Shown here: in pieces, positions 53,100 to 64,000 of the stretch
Layout of the letters: the number at the start of each line of letters is the position of its first letter
Position numbering within the stretch: position 1 is the stretch's first letter
Assembly: GCA_038503075.1 (NCBI GenBank)
Contig: JBCAML010000015.1
Location: 930,001 to 994,000, forward strand
From: Gyromitra esculenta
Taxonomy: Eukaryota > Ascomycota > Pezizomycetes > Pezizales > Discinaceae
Direction: 5' to 3'
Length of the DNA: 64,000 bases
Made by a program: the position numbers and the translations under genes
Notes under the pieces: generated by a model
Told to the model about the DNA's origin: nothing
The model's database searches: none
The model's input: only the letters and a program-made list of their open reading frames with translations

Positions 53100-53750
53100 T
53101 ATAGGGGGGTCCTTTGGGCGTCGAATAGATCGGCCTGAATAACCCCGATAGTAGCTATGTTGTAAAAGCTCGATTGGTTGATTGCTTTCTATTGCTTACT
53201 GGGGGAAGGCTCCGCCTTCCCCTTCTATATATTACATATTCGTACCTCCAAGGTACCTACTCGTTCTTTTCCTTCCTGAGTCCCCGCCGAGACGCCGAGA
53301 GCTTTCCCCCGAGACTTCTCACAGGCCTCCGGTCGAGCACTGGAGCCCTACATATTAGGAAGTCATTTCCAACAGGCTAAAGCTTCTAGCCAAACCGGTA
53401 TACCTCCGGAGAGCGCGAGCTCTGGGAAGCCTATAGATATCCCATATACCTAACAAGAAGTGTTGAATATAATGAATAGATATGTGATATTCTATATCGA
53501 GTAAAAGTCATAAAGAGGAAAGAGAATAGGCGAGCGGGAATAGAGCTCCATATATATACTCCCTATGGAGTCATATATAAACAGGTCTATGGGGCTCTTT
53601 GGGCGCCGAATAGATCGGCCCGAGCAACTCCCACTAGTAGGTAAGACTATTGACCGAACCGATATCGGTATCCCGAACAATGACGTACCAATGAAACACT
53701 AGGAAGCCTATGGATATACACCATACATCCAACAAGAAGTCGTCGGGGGC
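53100..53750. repeat. Degenerate direct repeats
   Basis: CTTTGGGCGTCGAATAGATC near 53113 recurs as CTTTGGGCGCCGAATAGATC near 53597, and AAGCCTATAGATAT near 53439 recurs as AAGCCTATGGATAT near 53702. The two blocks are about 480 and 265 bp apart. Possibly remains of an LTR element. Confidence 0.45.
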
Positions 53751-55323
53751 GGTGAGTGATTTTTCGTGACCCGACGCGATTTTGACCTTTTCGAAGTTGC
53801 AGTCCCTGGAGAGGAATCAGGGGACCCTTATTACGCTTAAGGATGTTTTTTGGTCTTTAGGCTATTCCTGTAGGGTGGAGAGGTGGGAGGTGATTGGAGT
53901 GTGGAGTGGGCTAGGGCTGTAGGTCCTGTTTTGCGCTTCTATAGAGGCAACACAGCGGATAGTTAATGTTTAGACTATGGATCCTTAATAGGCTGGTGCT
54001 CATAGCTGTCTTTAGGGGGGGGCGGGAGCTGAGTTGCGGATCTTGCGCAATTGTAGAAACAGCATGCTATTTATCCGCCATTATATAGCAAATACATTTT
54101 TACCTGTTTTCCGAAGGCACAGGATGGTAGCCCGATACTTCTAGGGAATTTCACTTATTAGTTTAATTGGTAATTCATGGGTGGCTGCTAAGGCGTTGCT
54201 TGAAAACGCGATGGCATGTTGAAAACAGAAGCCATCAGGCTCCCATGACGGTATAGGGGACAGCAAAAATTACCTGCAATTAGAATGACTTCTCGTGCGC
54301 TGCAGGACAAATTTAGGTGGCCCCCTGGTACTGCAAGCGCGAAAAGCTATTCTCGCAGCAAGTATAGGACGGTATAATACGAACTTGAAGAGAGTTGCTT
54401 GAATTAGTCATAGCGATTAAGCTGGTTTTCTACCATCCCTATACGCTCGTATACTAATTCCCTTTTAGACTCAGAGATGTCTCTCCCCTTCTGGTAGGAC
54501 GTTCTAGGATCACTCCCGATTAATTTTCCCTAGACTGATAGATTTCGTAGCAAGTGAGAAGAATTTCCTTCGTGGAATAGTTCACCCACTCTTTATCGAG
54601 GTATCCTTACTATCTGACATTGGGAAACGGCTTCTAAAGCAAATAAGAGTTTCGGGACATCTAGTAGTGTCCTAGTGGTTTCTATATCTCCAGGCTTGAT
54701 ACGAACCGAAGGTTCAGAAAATAAAATAGAAAAACTGAGGAAAGGAGCGTAGAAAAGAAACATGAATGGGGTAATATAAGAAACCAGCCGAATTACAGAG
54801 TATTTAAACAGCGAAGAACAAAAAATAGAAATCCCCAGCTCACAGTATTTTCTTGAAGGTTAAACCGATCCAGGAAAAACCACCAAGATAACGGGCTACG
54901 CGACATCTATAAATAAATCTCAACAGCAACACAAAAAAAAGGTACGTTAAAAGGTACGCTGTACCTCTAGAGCCATCTCTAAAGTGATTAGCCCACACCT
55001 AAAACTGAACGCCGAACTTAAAGAAAGGAAATTATGGAAGGCACAGACAAATAAAAAATAGACACAAGAAAAAACGAAAGGGAGACCAATTCTACAAATA
55101 TTTTACGATGAACTACCACCAAATACTTTCTTCCCAAGAAGCAGTTTACTCTTCTTATTAATACTCTCCTCAGATTCATCAACGACTCCATCCCGGTTTC
55201 TCGTAAGTGAAGTTAAATTTGCGATGTGACGACTAAGGTTATTGGAAAATATGTTTTTCTGTACACCCATATTAATATATGCCCTTTTGCAGGATAAGTT
55301 TTGGAAAAAAGGCGGGGGGAGAT

Positions 55324-58300
55324 CTAATGAAATCTCCTTCTTACTTTGTCATCTCCTTCAGGCGCTTGCGATAAATCTGCTGTGGAGCTTGTAGGAGGAG
55401 TATAAAAGTTTGCTGAGCTACTACTTCCTGTAGACCTGAAAGACATCGAAGACATCGAAGTTCCCGGTCTCATCACCGAAGGTGGCCTCAGATGATAGCT
55501 CGCGTAAGCCGTGCTAGGTCTTGAAGAAATCGAGTCACGAGAAAATTCAGGGGCCTCATAACCAGATTCGCCATCCGGATATAGGAAGGTGGATGATGTA
55601 CCAAGGGAGCCGTTATTTGCCATCATTCTGTGGATATTTCCCTGGGGCTTGGTTGGTCGATGATGTGTGAGCTTGTTTTGAAGAATCGCTCCGGTATGAG
55701 ATATGAGTGCCCGGATAATATCTTTTTTTAGTCGTATGGCTAAGTCGAGATTCGACCAAGTCTTATTTCGGTATTCAAGCATAGGCATGCGAAATACAAA
55801 TTCATGGACATCTTCAAAATTGCTTTCACCACGACCCTATACCATAGTTAGTGTTCATCTTACACGACTCAAGCACGGCTAGCCACATACCTTATAGCTC
55901 AAACATAAAACGACGCTAGGGATTTTGATGTACGCTAAAGTCATGTAATTCGAAGCTCGCGACATCATCTGCGACAACTCGTCTGACCTCTTTTCATTCC
56001 GATCACTGCTTGTGGTTCGATGGAAAATTTGTAATTTTTTGTTCTTGTCCATGGGCGGTATAACAGGTAAAGGACCTTCTGTTGACCTTCTGGATTTAAT
56101 CGAAAGAGCTTCAGTAGAAGACTTGTGGGTCGGGGTTCGCGATGGCTTAAATCCTCGAAAAACACTACCCGCATTCGATGCCTTAAAGCTATTGGACCTA
56201 GTTTTTGTAGACCCAGATGATGTTGGTCTTATAATTTCCGGTTTTGTATGATCGGCGCTGAGCGATAGCGTTGGCCTCAATCTCAACTCCACAGGCGAGG
56301 CTCCATCGCTCTTGGTTGACGAACTATCATCCATATGATGCGATTCGCCAGTCAGATCATCATCACTATCGTCAGATCTAGATCCATCTGGAATAGGTTT
56401 CATGGAATGAACCATGAATGGTGAAAACCCGCCATTCTCAAACGCACTTGTACCAACTCCTGGGAAGATGTACTCAAAAATCTTGTCTCCAATTTCGCGC
56501 TCGAGCTGAATCTTCAATGGGAAAAGATTAACTTCAAAATGATCCATCACAGGTATGCCAGCGATCGCCTCCAGCATATGCCAATATACACGAAGCACCT
56601 TCGCTGGTCGTGCCTCATTGGCTCGCATTTGATCAGAGAAAGGTGTAATCATCTCAGGATAAACTGCATCGGGAAGTAGATTGTATCCCCTCATCATCTC
56701 AACTTCCACTGTGTTAAAGTTTGATCCATCAGCATTGTCCATACGCTCGTATCCTGCATGCTGTAGACGAATATCCATCAGAGGGTCCATCTTATTCCGG
56801 AGCAGGCGCCAAACAATCTCGGATGCCGACAAGTACCATCTCAAAATCCCACTAGCTTGAGATGACCGATCTTCGTATTTCCGTTGAGCAGTGGTGATAG
56901 CCTTCATCATAAAGAAAAGCTCCTCCTCGCAGCTTGCTAAATCTTCATCAACTGAGACACGGCCTTGCCAACCTTCAATGTCCAAGTTTCGAGAATTTAT
57001 CTCAAAATAAGTCTTAATATCCTCGAGTTGATGGATCCTACTTTGTAAACGTTCCACCATTTCCGGGGCCCCCGTCAAGTCGCTAAAATCGGAAGCGAGC
57101 ATAATTTTCTCGAGCTTCTCGCTCCTTAATTTCTCGAGCGGCTCAGCGTACAAGAGAAGATCAAGAACGATAATATACATCGCAAAGTACTGTGCTGAAT
57201 CGCATGATGCCTCAACCCTTGGGAAATCGACCCATACATGGTCGATACGGCGCTCATCGTCAACAGGCCCACCCTTAGCATTCAAAGCTCCGGAATCCAT
57301 GCCGCTCACTTGGTCGCTGTATTTCAAACGAAGCGAATTGTATTTGTCATATCTCAGAGTAGCCGACGTCCTCTCCACAACACGAGAGAATCCAACAGGT
57401 AGATTGAGGAAATCAAACATACTCTCGAGCGGGACCCAGGGGGGCCAAGAAGTTCCACTCGGCGCACCATAACGATTAGCCGAATGAAGTGACATAGACT
57501 GATGTGCGAAATCCTGACGTTGGGAGACAAAGAATTGTGTGTTGTCCAGATTAAGTGCGAATCGACGTTGCACCAATCCACTAACATCATCACCAATCCT
57601 ATCTCTATCCATGATCGAAACAACCTTCAATTGCATACCTTGGGCAGCAACTAGTACAGCGGCACCCTTATTCTTCTCGCTCTGCATCTGGATTTGGGGC
57701 GCAATGAGGCGGACATGGTAGCTGTTCTGCGGCACATATTCCTCGGCGACATCACCAGTGAGATCTTCTCTGTGTACCTTTGCTGCAGCTTGATCCACAC
57801 TTTTTCCACCACTAGGTTTCTCATCGGCAACAACGAATTTCTCTTCACTTTTCAAGAGCTCCTGTATACGTTCCTGAAGTTGATCGTCGTTACCATCACT
57901 TGGAGCTGAAGAAGGCCCTGAGTCAGTATATTCGCCCGACGCAGACCCTGATGTTGTTTCTTTTCCGGAATGCTTTTGCTCTTCAACAATATCGAGAATA
58001 AACTTGACTGCTCGACGAGACATGTAATACACGAACCCACGTCTCTGGCTGACCTGATGGATGTACTTAAGGATGATATTCCTGAGCGAATTATTCCACT
58101 TTGCCTGCATGTTATGAACAATGAAACGATTGTCGAAGTCACTGACATAGTCGAAAGGTGATGAGTCCATCCCGAGAAGTTCGGAATCCGTATCCGACCC
58201 TTCTGTGCCATCCATGTCAGGAAAGTGCATACTAGCTCCGTTATCGTTATCAAGTTTACTAGACATCCGCCGTAGCATGGTCTGTAGAAAATTGAGCTTG

Positions 58301-61300
58301 TTGAAGAGGATTGAACTTTCCTCAATGAGTTTTTCAGACTTTTGGTAGCAGCATCAGTAATACGATCCTCTGCTCAGGGTTGGCATCAACTCACCTCTGA
58401 TTTGAGATTCATATCCTCGGGGTTTAATCTCAGTTCTCGAGCAAACCTATCCAAGGCTTCCTTATTCTTATTCATTTGTTCATTAACCTTTTCGAGGCGA
58501 GCTTGAACAAGGCCACATTGAATCTCGCGAGGATCTGTTTTCTTTGTTAGTACCATATATTTGCTAGATGAAATTTTCGATGTACCATTATTTTGCGACA
58601 TAAGACAATCATGGGTAGGTTCATGCCCAAATGGGCTGACAGGATTCGCACACCCCGAACCCGAATCCGAATCACAGTGATCCGTTTGTCGGAAATAGGT
58701 AAATCTCGGCGTGTACGCCAACGGCATGATTTTCGTCTTTGGTGTCTTATTGCTCGGCAGCACCCAATCCAGCTCCACGAAATCATCCATATCGATCCAT
58801 GAATAGTCTCCATCCGGAATAGTGAATTGCGACATGTCACCAGAATATCTAATCGTTCCCTCCGCCAAATTCAGGGGAGTCTCAGCAGCTTGCTTCATTA
58901 ATTCATCCGCCGTCGCTCCGATGATCACTGCTGAAACGGCTCTGATATCTGCAGAGTGGAAATCAAGTTCTGCTTGGTTGATTCTCATCGTGGTGCTTTG
59001 TTCCGTATCTTCACGTCTCTGGTGGATATCAACCATAAAGCTGTCGAGTTTTGCCTTAAGGCCAGTCGCAGCAACCACGTCATTTCCAGCGTCGTCCTTG
59101 TCATTATGTTTATATATGTGACTGATAAAAAGCGGAGATAAACAAAGTTTATACTTGATAGTGGCTAGATGCCTTCCGAACTTTTTATTCGACTTCTCGG
59201 GGCCAGGCCAAAGTTCACCCTGGCGGATTGGAAGTGACATAACTCCTGAAAAGAGGCCCCACCACGAGAAGAAATGTGTGAAAAACCTCGGAGTAAGATG
59301 GATGGTGTTGTAACTTGTCGACGGCTTCGTATTAGAAGGTGTCCAATCCCTATCCAGTGGTGATAGAATTGACAAAGACATGTGGATGTGATGGCTCCGG
59401 AATCCCCTGAAGGCATCGTACTCCTAGTCATAATTAGTCAAGGCTCTCTTACTGATACTTTTGAGAAACTTACTTCTCCAAATGGAGCTTTCGCATAATG
59501 CGGAGTCTTGAGAGTGATATCAAAATGTGGCCTAAAGTCAAAAGATCGTTTCATCTGACCATCCATTCCCAATAACTCTTGCTCAAACATAAGCCCAACC
59601 AACCATCGCACCTTCCCTGAAAGCTTCATAATAACCTTCTTGAAAAGCGCCGCGCTCTCGTAGGTCTGCACACTCAACACGCTCTTGTTCTCGGAAGGGG
59701 CAGCGGGATCAAATTCATCTCGCACCTGGTGCGTAAAATCCGGGATAGCCAACAAGTACTCCTCGCTATCTACCTTCATGAATTCTCTTGGATCTTTAGA
59801 CCTCCCAATTTCCCAGTGAACATCGCCCCTCCAGCACATCACAAACCCAGCGCCATCGCCAGTAATCTGGTATGGATCACGAGACCCTGCGGCTACATCA
59901 GCACACTCCCGCGAATAAAACAAAAATAAAACGAGCAAATACCTTTCAGGGTCAAGTGAACGTCTCCATCTCCCTTCCATGCAACACTCATGTGCGAATG
60001 CAGTACCAATCGGATCTTATCCCAAAACCCTGTTCTCTCTGACGGATCAAAATGAGGCTTGGTAAACGTCTCAAATACCATCATCATATCTTGGATCGCC
60101 GGCTGGTATGAAGTACACCATGTAACCCTCGTTGCATATGACGTATTGATAGCGATATCAAAATCTGAGTAAGATTTGACCGGAGAAACTGTACGCCGAA
60201 CATCGATAGCGAACCCACCTTCTGAGGCGCCTGAGCTAGTTGTGGGCGGAATAATATTTACTTTGCAATGCCGCATCGACTCGTGGTCTCGTAGCTCCTC
60301 GGCAAGTACAAAGTCTGCTTTGAGAGACCATGCAGGCACTCGTGCTGATTGCGACGCTCTCACACGGGGGACGTGGATAAGCGGGAGAGGATAGTCCCGT
60401 AGAAGAACCCGGGCCTCACTAAAATCAAGCTTCAAGCTAATCGGCACGAGCAGTGCGAATTGAGTATCCTCCGGTAGGCCTTTTCCAACCCTATGCATGA
60501 ACCTTGGTAGATCTTCCATCGCGAATGACGGCTTATCAACGACAAATTCGACATCACTAAAGAACCCCGCCATGAGTGCAGGCCGCATTGGAAGTCCGAG
60601 GATACTCTCAGTCTCATCGATGTCAGAAGGAATCTCGCCGGTCCCATAGAACAACTCTCGAGACTCTTTCATCTTCAAACTGTGATACTCCTGGGCCCAT
60701 TTCATCCGTTTGATCCAAGCGGTTGAGTTATGTTCCTGAAGTTTCACCCAAGCATCTTCGATTGAAACTACAAACTCATCAGTTAATCCGGAAGCGCCCT
60801 CAGGATTGTATCTCATTGTCTTTCTTCCGCGGTGAGCAGACTTTGGCCTAGACTCCGGCGACTCTGTACGTACGGTAGAATCAGGTTTCCACGTCTTACT
60901 TCTTCCTCTGAACATAGACGAAGCACCGTTGGCAGTTTTGGGAGGCACTAAAGGTACATTCCGGGAGGTCTCCCACGATCTCCTTCTCTCGTTCTCCTTC
61001 ATCTTCTTTACCTTTGCATCAAATGCAGTCTGTCTGGCAAGCCGCTTCTTTTGTTCCGATAGCCCCAACCGGTAGATAATCCCCAACTGCGTCTCGAATG
61101 GATCATCCTCAAGCTCTAAAAGTAGTGCTCTGGTACGCAAGGAGATACGAGGAACTTCGCTAGCTCCTGCTGCTTTCTTCTCCAATATATACTCATTTGT
61201 CCCTGTCTTAAACCGATGGTGCATTTGTTGACTTGCCTTTGCAGCGTTAACGATGTTATCCGTCACCTTGTAAAGGATAAGTTGGTGCGGTATCGCCAAC

Positions 61301-64000
61301 CGAATGGCATCGGCCGATAAATCGATACTCTTTTGCTCATACAGGTGATCCCCAATCTTCCTCGATCCATGTCTAAGGTTAACCTGAAGCTGCCTCAAGC
61401 TGACCAATCTTACCCAGCACTTCGTCACCTTCGGAGACTCTGCATATAACCTCATGTTCTTAGCTTTCAAAGATGGAGGACCCCATTTGTGACGCCTAGC
61501 ATCTAGGCCGAATATATCCAGCATCATCGGAGGGTCATCAGGCATGCTAGCCTTAATGCGAACATGGTGAACTCTGAGATCCATATTGATGTGCTCACAA
61601 GAATCGGACAGAGGACTATCCATGAGGTCCATACTGCCCAATACTCCTGCATTGTCATGATATTTTTGTGACTTGTGAACTTCATTGTCGAGCCTTGAAG
61701 TTCCCCCGAATGCTTCTTGGAGGACTTTTGCGGCTAAAATGACTGTGTAATGCCGATACAGAGAGTAATTGAAAAAGAAGGATTTGGCATGGGAGCTAAT
61801 ATGCAATGTCGGGCCTTCGATATCCGTAGATGTAGAAAACGATATATCAAAAGCAGGAATATCCAAGAACGGGTCCTGCTCCCATGAGTCCTCGGAATCA
61901 ACCATGAAACCCTCCAATCCTCGAATATGGAAGGTCAGCTTCCGTCCATCGGTAGGATTCTTCAGCGATGCCGTAGGCGGCAGTTTCGAACCTCTCGTAT
62001 CATCCGGTGTCAAGATTCTCGACGTAACCCGTCTCCGCGGCGGCGGTCGGTACCGGTCATCCCCTTTCCGCCCCATATAATCAACTGTCCACGAGTCAAG
62101 CTGCAGTGCTGTACCGCGAGTAAAACCCGATATTTCCTCATCGATACCTGCAACTTCCATACTGAAGTCTCTCCCTTCCAACCTAAAGTGTTCGATCCAT
62201 ACCGGCAAGCGACGAAGAAAGTTTGGAACCTCACTTGTTCGCGCCCTACCCAGTTTATCTGGTTTGACGTTCCGATGGAACTGACCAACCATCTGCTTGA
62301 TTCCCTGAACGATCTCTGGTCGAACAAGTCTGAGGGAGAAGGTCTCAAGATAGGCATTTGCTGTAACCTGGACCTCGGGAAAGGCACTAACCTGCACCCT
62401 GATATCAAATGCATCTATTTGCAGGAGATCGTGTTTGTCGCCGGAAAAGGCTTGGTAGTAAAGATGGTGAGAGGTTATCCGGAAAGAGCAAGAGAGGCGA
62501 TAGTGGTTTTCGCCTTCCGCCTCATGTGAGGATTCGACGACGGCGGAAATTGAAGACATGCTTGAGATGAGCATATCTGTACCTCCCGCTGCTCTTCTTT
62601 CGAGATCACTTGAAGGGAGGCGTATACGAATGACAGGCTCGTGAACCGAAAAATTTATGCTTGCCTTTGGTAGAAGCTTTGAAATAAAGGAAGTTTTTCC
62701 TGCGGACCCTGACGAAGATTTACGTGATTTTGTTTGCATGAATGCCAACACAATGGGTAAGTGTCTAGGCTCAAGATCGATTGACGGGGAAGTGACCACC
62801 ATATTAGCAAAGAGGAGATTTGCATTGATATCGGGGTTTGAATTCTCAACAAGTTGGATCATTTTGGAGGGGAGGGTTGTTTTGGTTGTCATCGTAACCA
62901 TTGGGATATATATAATCTTATCCTGACGGATGCCATCGTCGACACTGACAGAGAGTGAAATTGCAGCCAGGAGGGCTTGATGTGCGATATCCTCAGACGA
63001 GAAATACCTATACGAACCATTATCAGCAAACTGTCATTACAAATAGGGGGTAGATGTACGTACATTCGATGTGCAGGCGACCTTTGATCAAGACGATGCA
63101 CATCCATTCCCAGCTCCTTCATACCTACCACAACCTTCAGAGGCTTCCCGGAGGGCTGTATCCGCGTGACGGTCTTCGAAATAACAAGGTATCCAATAGC
63201 AAACTGTAGTTCCTTCACACCCTTCAGCAAAGACTGCATGAACTCTCTCGACTCCATCGGTATCTCTGCCAATTTCTCGGGCTGGTTTCCCGGCAACGAC
63301 GAGGCCAGCTCTTCCACAAGTGTACCCAAGTTCGTCCCCAGAGCTTTCGTTTTCAATTTCCGCCCATTAGGCCTCTTCATTGCGCGTAGTTTCGCCCAGC
63401 ACCCAAGGATCTGGTCACATGGCAGATTGATCCTACCGAACTTGACTGATATCGCTGCGTCTCGGATTCCGTCCGCCTCTTCCTCCAAAACACCATAGAC
63501 GTTGAACATGCAGTGGTCCATAATCTCCACCGGGTCCTTTTTCTTGTCATGGAAGAACAGCATACTCCTGGCGTTGAACATCCACTCAACAGGTTTTTGG
63601 TTTTCCTTGAGATCAGTACAATGATCAAACATTCGATTCCGGTCTGCTGTTTTTTGCCGCGTATCAAGCATAGTCGTCATGCTTCCGATTTGGATGTTCC
63701 CTACATCGGATATCATCAGACTTGTGTTGGTAAACACGATATCTACCATCTGCAACCACTTGACCAGTTTATGGAGTTTCTTGAGCTTCTCCCGTAGTTT
63801 TTGAACCCCCTCCCATGCCCGGCTTTTCTGGGGAATTGCCGGAGCAGCCACCGCGTTGCTCCCTCTCCTCAGCGTATCTTTCCTAGCCCGTGGCTTTGTA
63901 GTTCGGCAGTCCGTGTTGTCCGCTTCCGTGTCTTCTTCCTCCATCTTCTTCAAATCCACCGACACCTGTGAATCCGATACAACGATACTGATCCACGTGG
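55324..64000 (-). CDS. FMP27: Fmp27/Hobbit-type bridge-like lipid-transfer protein, 5' end outside window
   Basis: Six exons visible, about 2,800 codons: 63064-64000 (open at the window edge), 59943-63007, 59474-59892, 58395-59423, 55891-58338, 55324-55836. Five introns of 50-56 nt, all keeping frame. The family blocks are present: GFWDKIRLVLHSHMSVAWKG near 60030, SWWGLFSGVMSLPIRQGELW near 59230, the WPPW block (TSWPPWVPLESMFDFLNLPV) near 57440, and a conserved C-terminal region (GRGESNFEDVHEFVFRMPML) crossing the last intron. Fungal Fmp27 and animal Hobbit/BLTP2 are giant rod proteins proposed to carry lipids at ER-plasma membrane contacts. The C-terminal 250 residues are Ser-rich. The true N-terminus with its usual membrane anchor lies beyond position 64000. 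Confidence 0.92.

Larger units (their letters stand above)
50670..55323. other. Gene-poor stretch
   Basis: No frame has family motifs or a plausible exon chain. A frame at 51022-51291 (ending VHALSEVLQCIEVISNLLQK) has no support. The region contains degenerate repeats listed separately. Confidence 0.45.

Overview
The window is nuclear DNA of a filamentous ascomycete (Pezizomycotina). Evidence: GT-AG introns mostly 50-100 nt, an Fmp27-type bridge-like lipid-transfer protein with WPPW and GFWDK blocks, an Irs4/Tax4-type EH-domain protein, fungal DNA ligase IV, Pus4 and Pus9/Rib2-type pseudouridine synthases, and chromodomain Ty3/gypsy elements. The dense TE load would fit a truffle-like Pezizales genome, but that is a guess.

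Positions 1-32.3 kb are a graveyard and nursery of nested mobile elements with no recognisable host gene. They hold (i) a decayed gypsy element (A, about 2.1-5.8 kb, minus); (ii) a large decayed gypsy element of another family (2, about 5.8-17.4 kb, minus) that was bombarded by three solo LTRs, each with a 5-bp target duplication, and by a retroposon carrying only a LINE ORF1; (iii) a stack of LTR remnants at 17.9-20.1 kb; (iv) a pogo/Fot1-like DDE transposon with 43-bp terminal inverted repeats and TA duplications (24.1-32.3 kb); and (v) a young gypsy element (B, 25461-31286) inside the transposase ORF, with identical 410-bp LTRs, intact gag and pol, and a readable -1 frameshift signal.

Positions 35.4-64 kb hold the host genes: an unassigned Ser-rich protein (plus), IRS4-like (minus), LIG4 (plus), PUS4 (plus), a Pus9/Rib2-like synthase (minus), a 4HBT thioesterase (plus, head-to-head with the synthase), and FMP27 (minus, 5' end outside the window). 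Short foldback elements with TA target sites sit between these genes (38.0 kb and 45.0-45.7 kb). The stretch 50.7-55.3 kb has no recognisable gene.

The host genes are housekeeping functions (tRNA pseudouridylation, end joining, membrane lipid transfer, phosphoinositide signalling) with no evident shared pathway. I found no novel defence or biosynthetic system. The most distinctive signals belong to mobile elements: the frameshift signal and inferred self-priming of gypsy B, and the half-LINE. Splice sites were placed by reading-frame continuity and family similarity; coordinates may be off by one or two bases.
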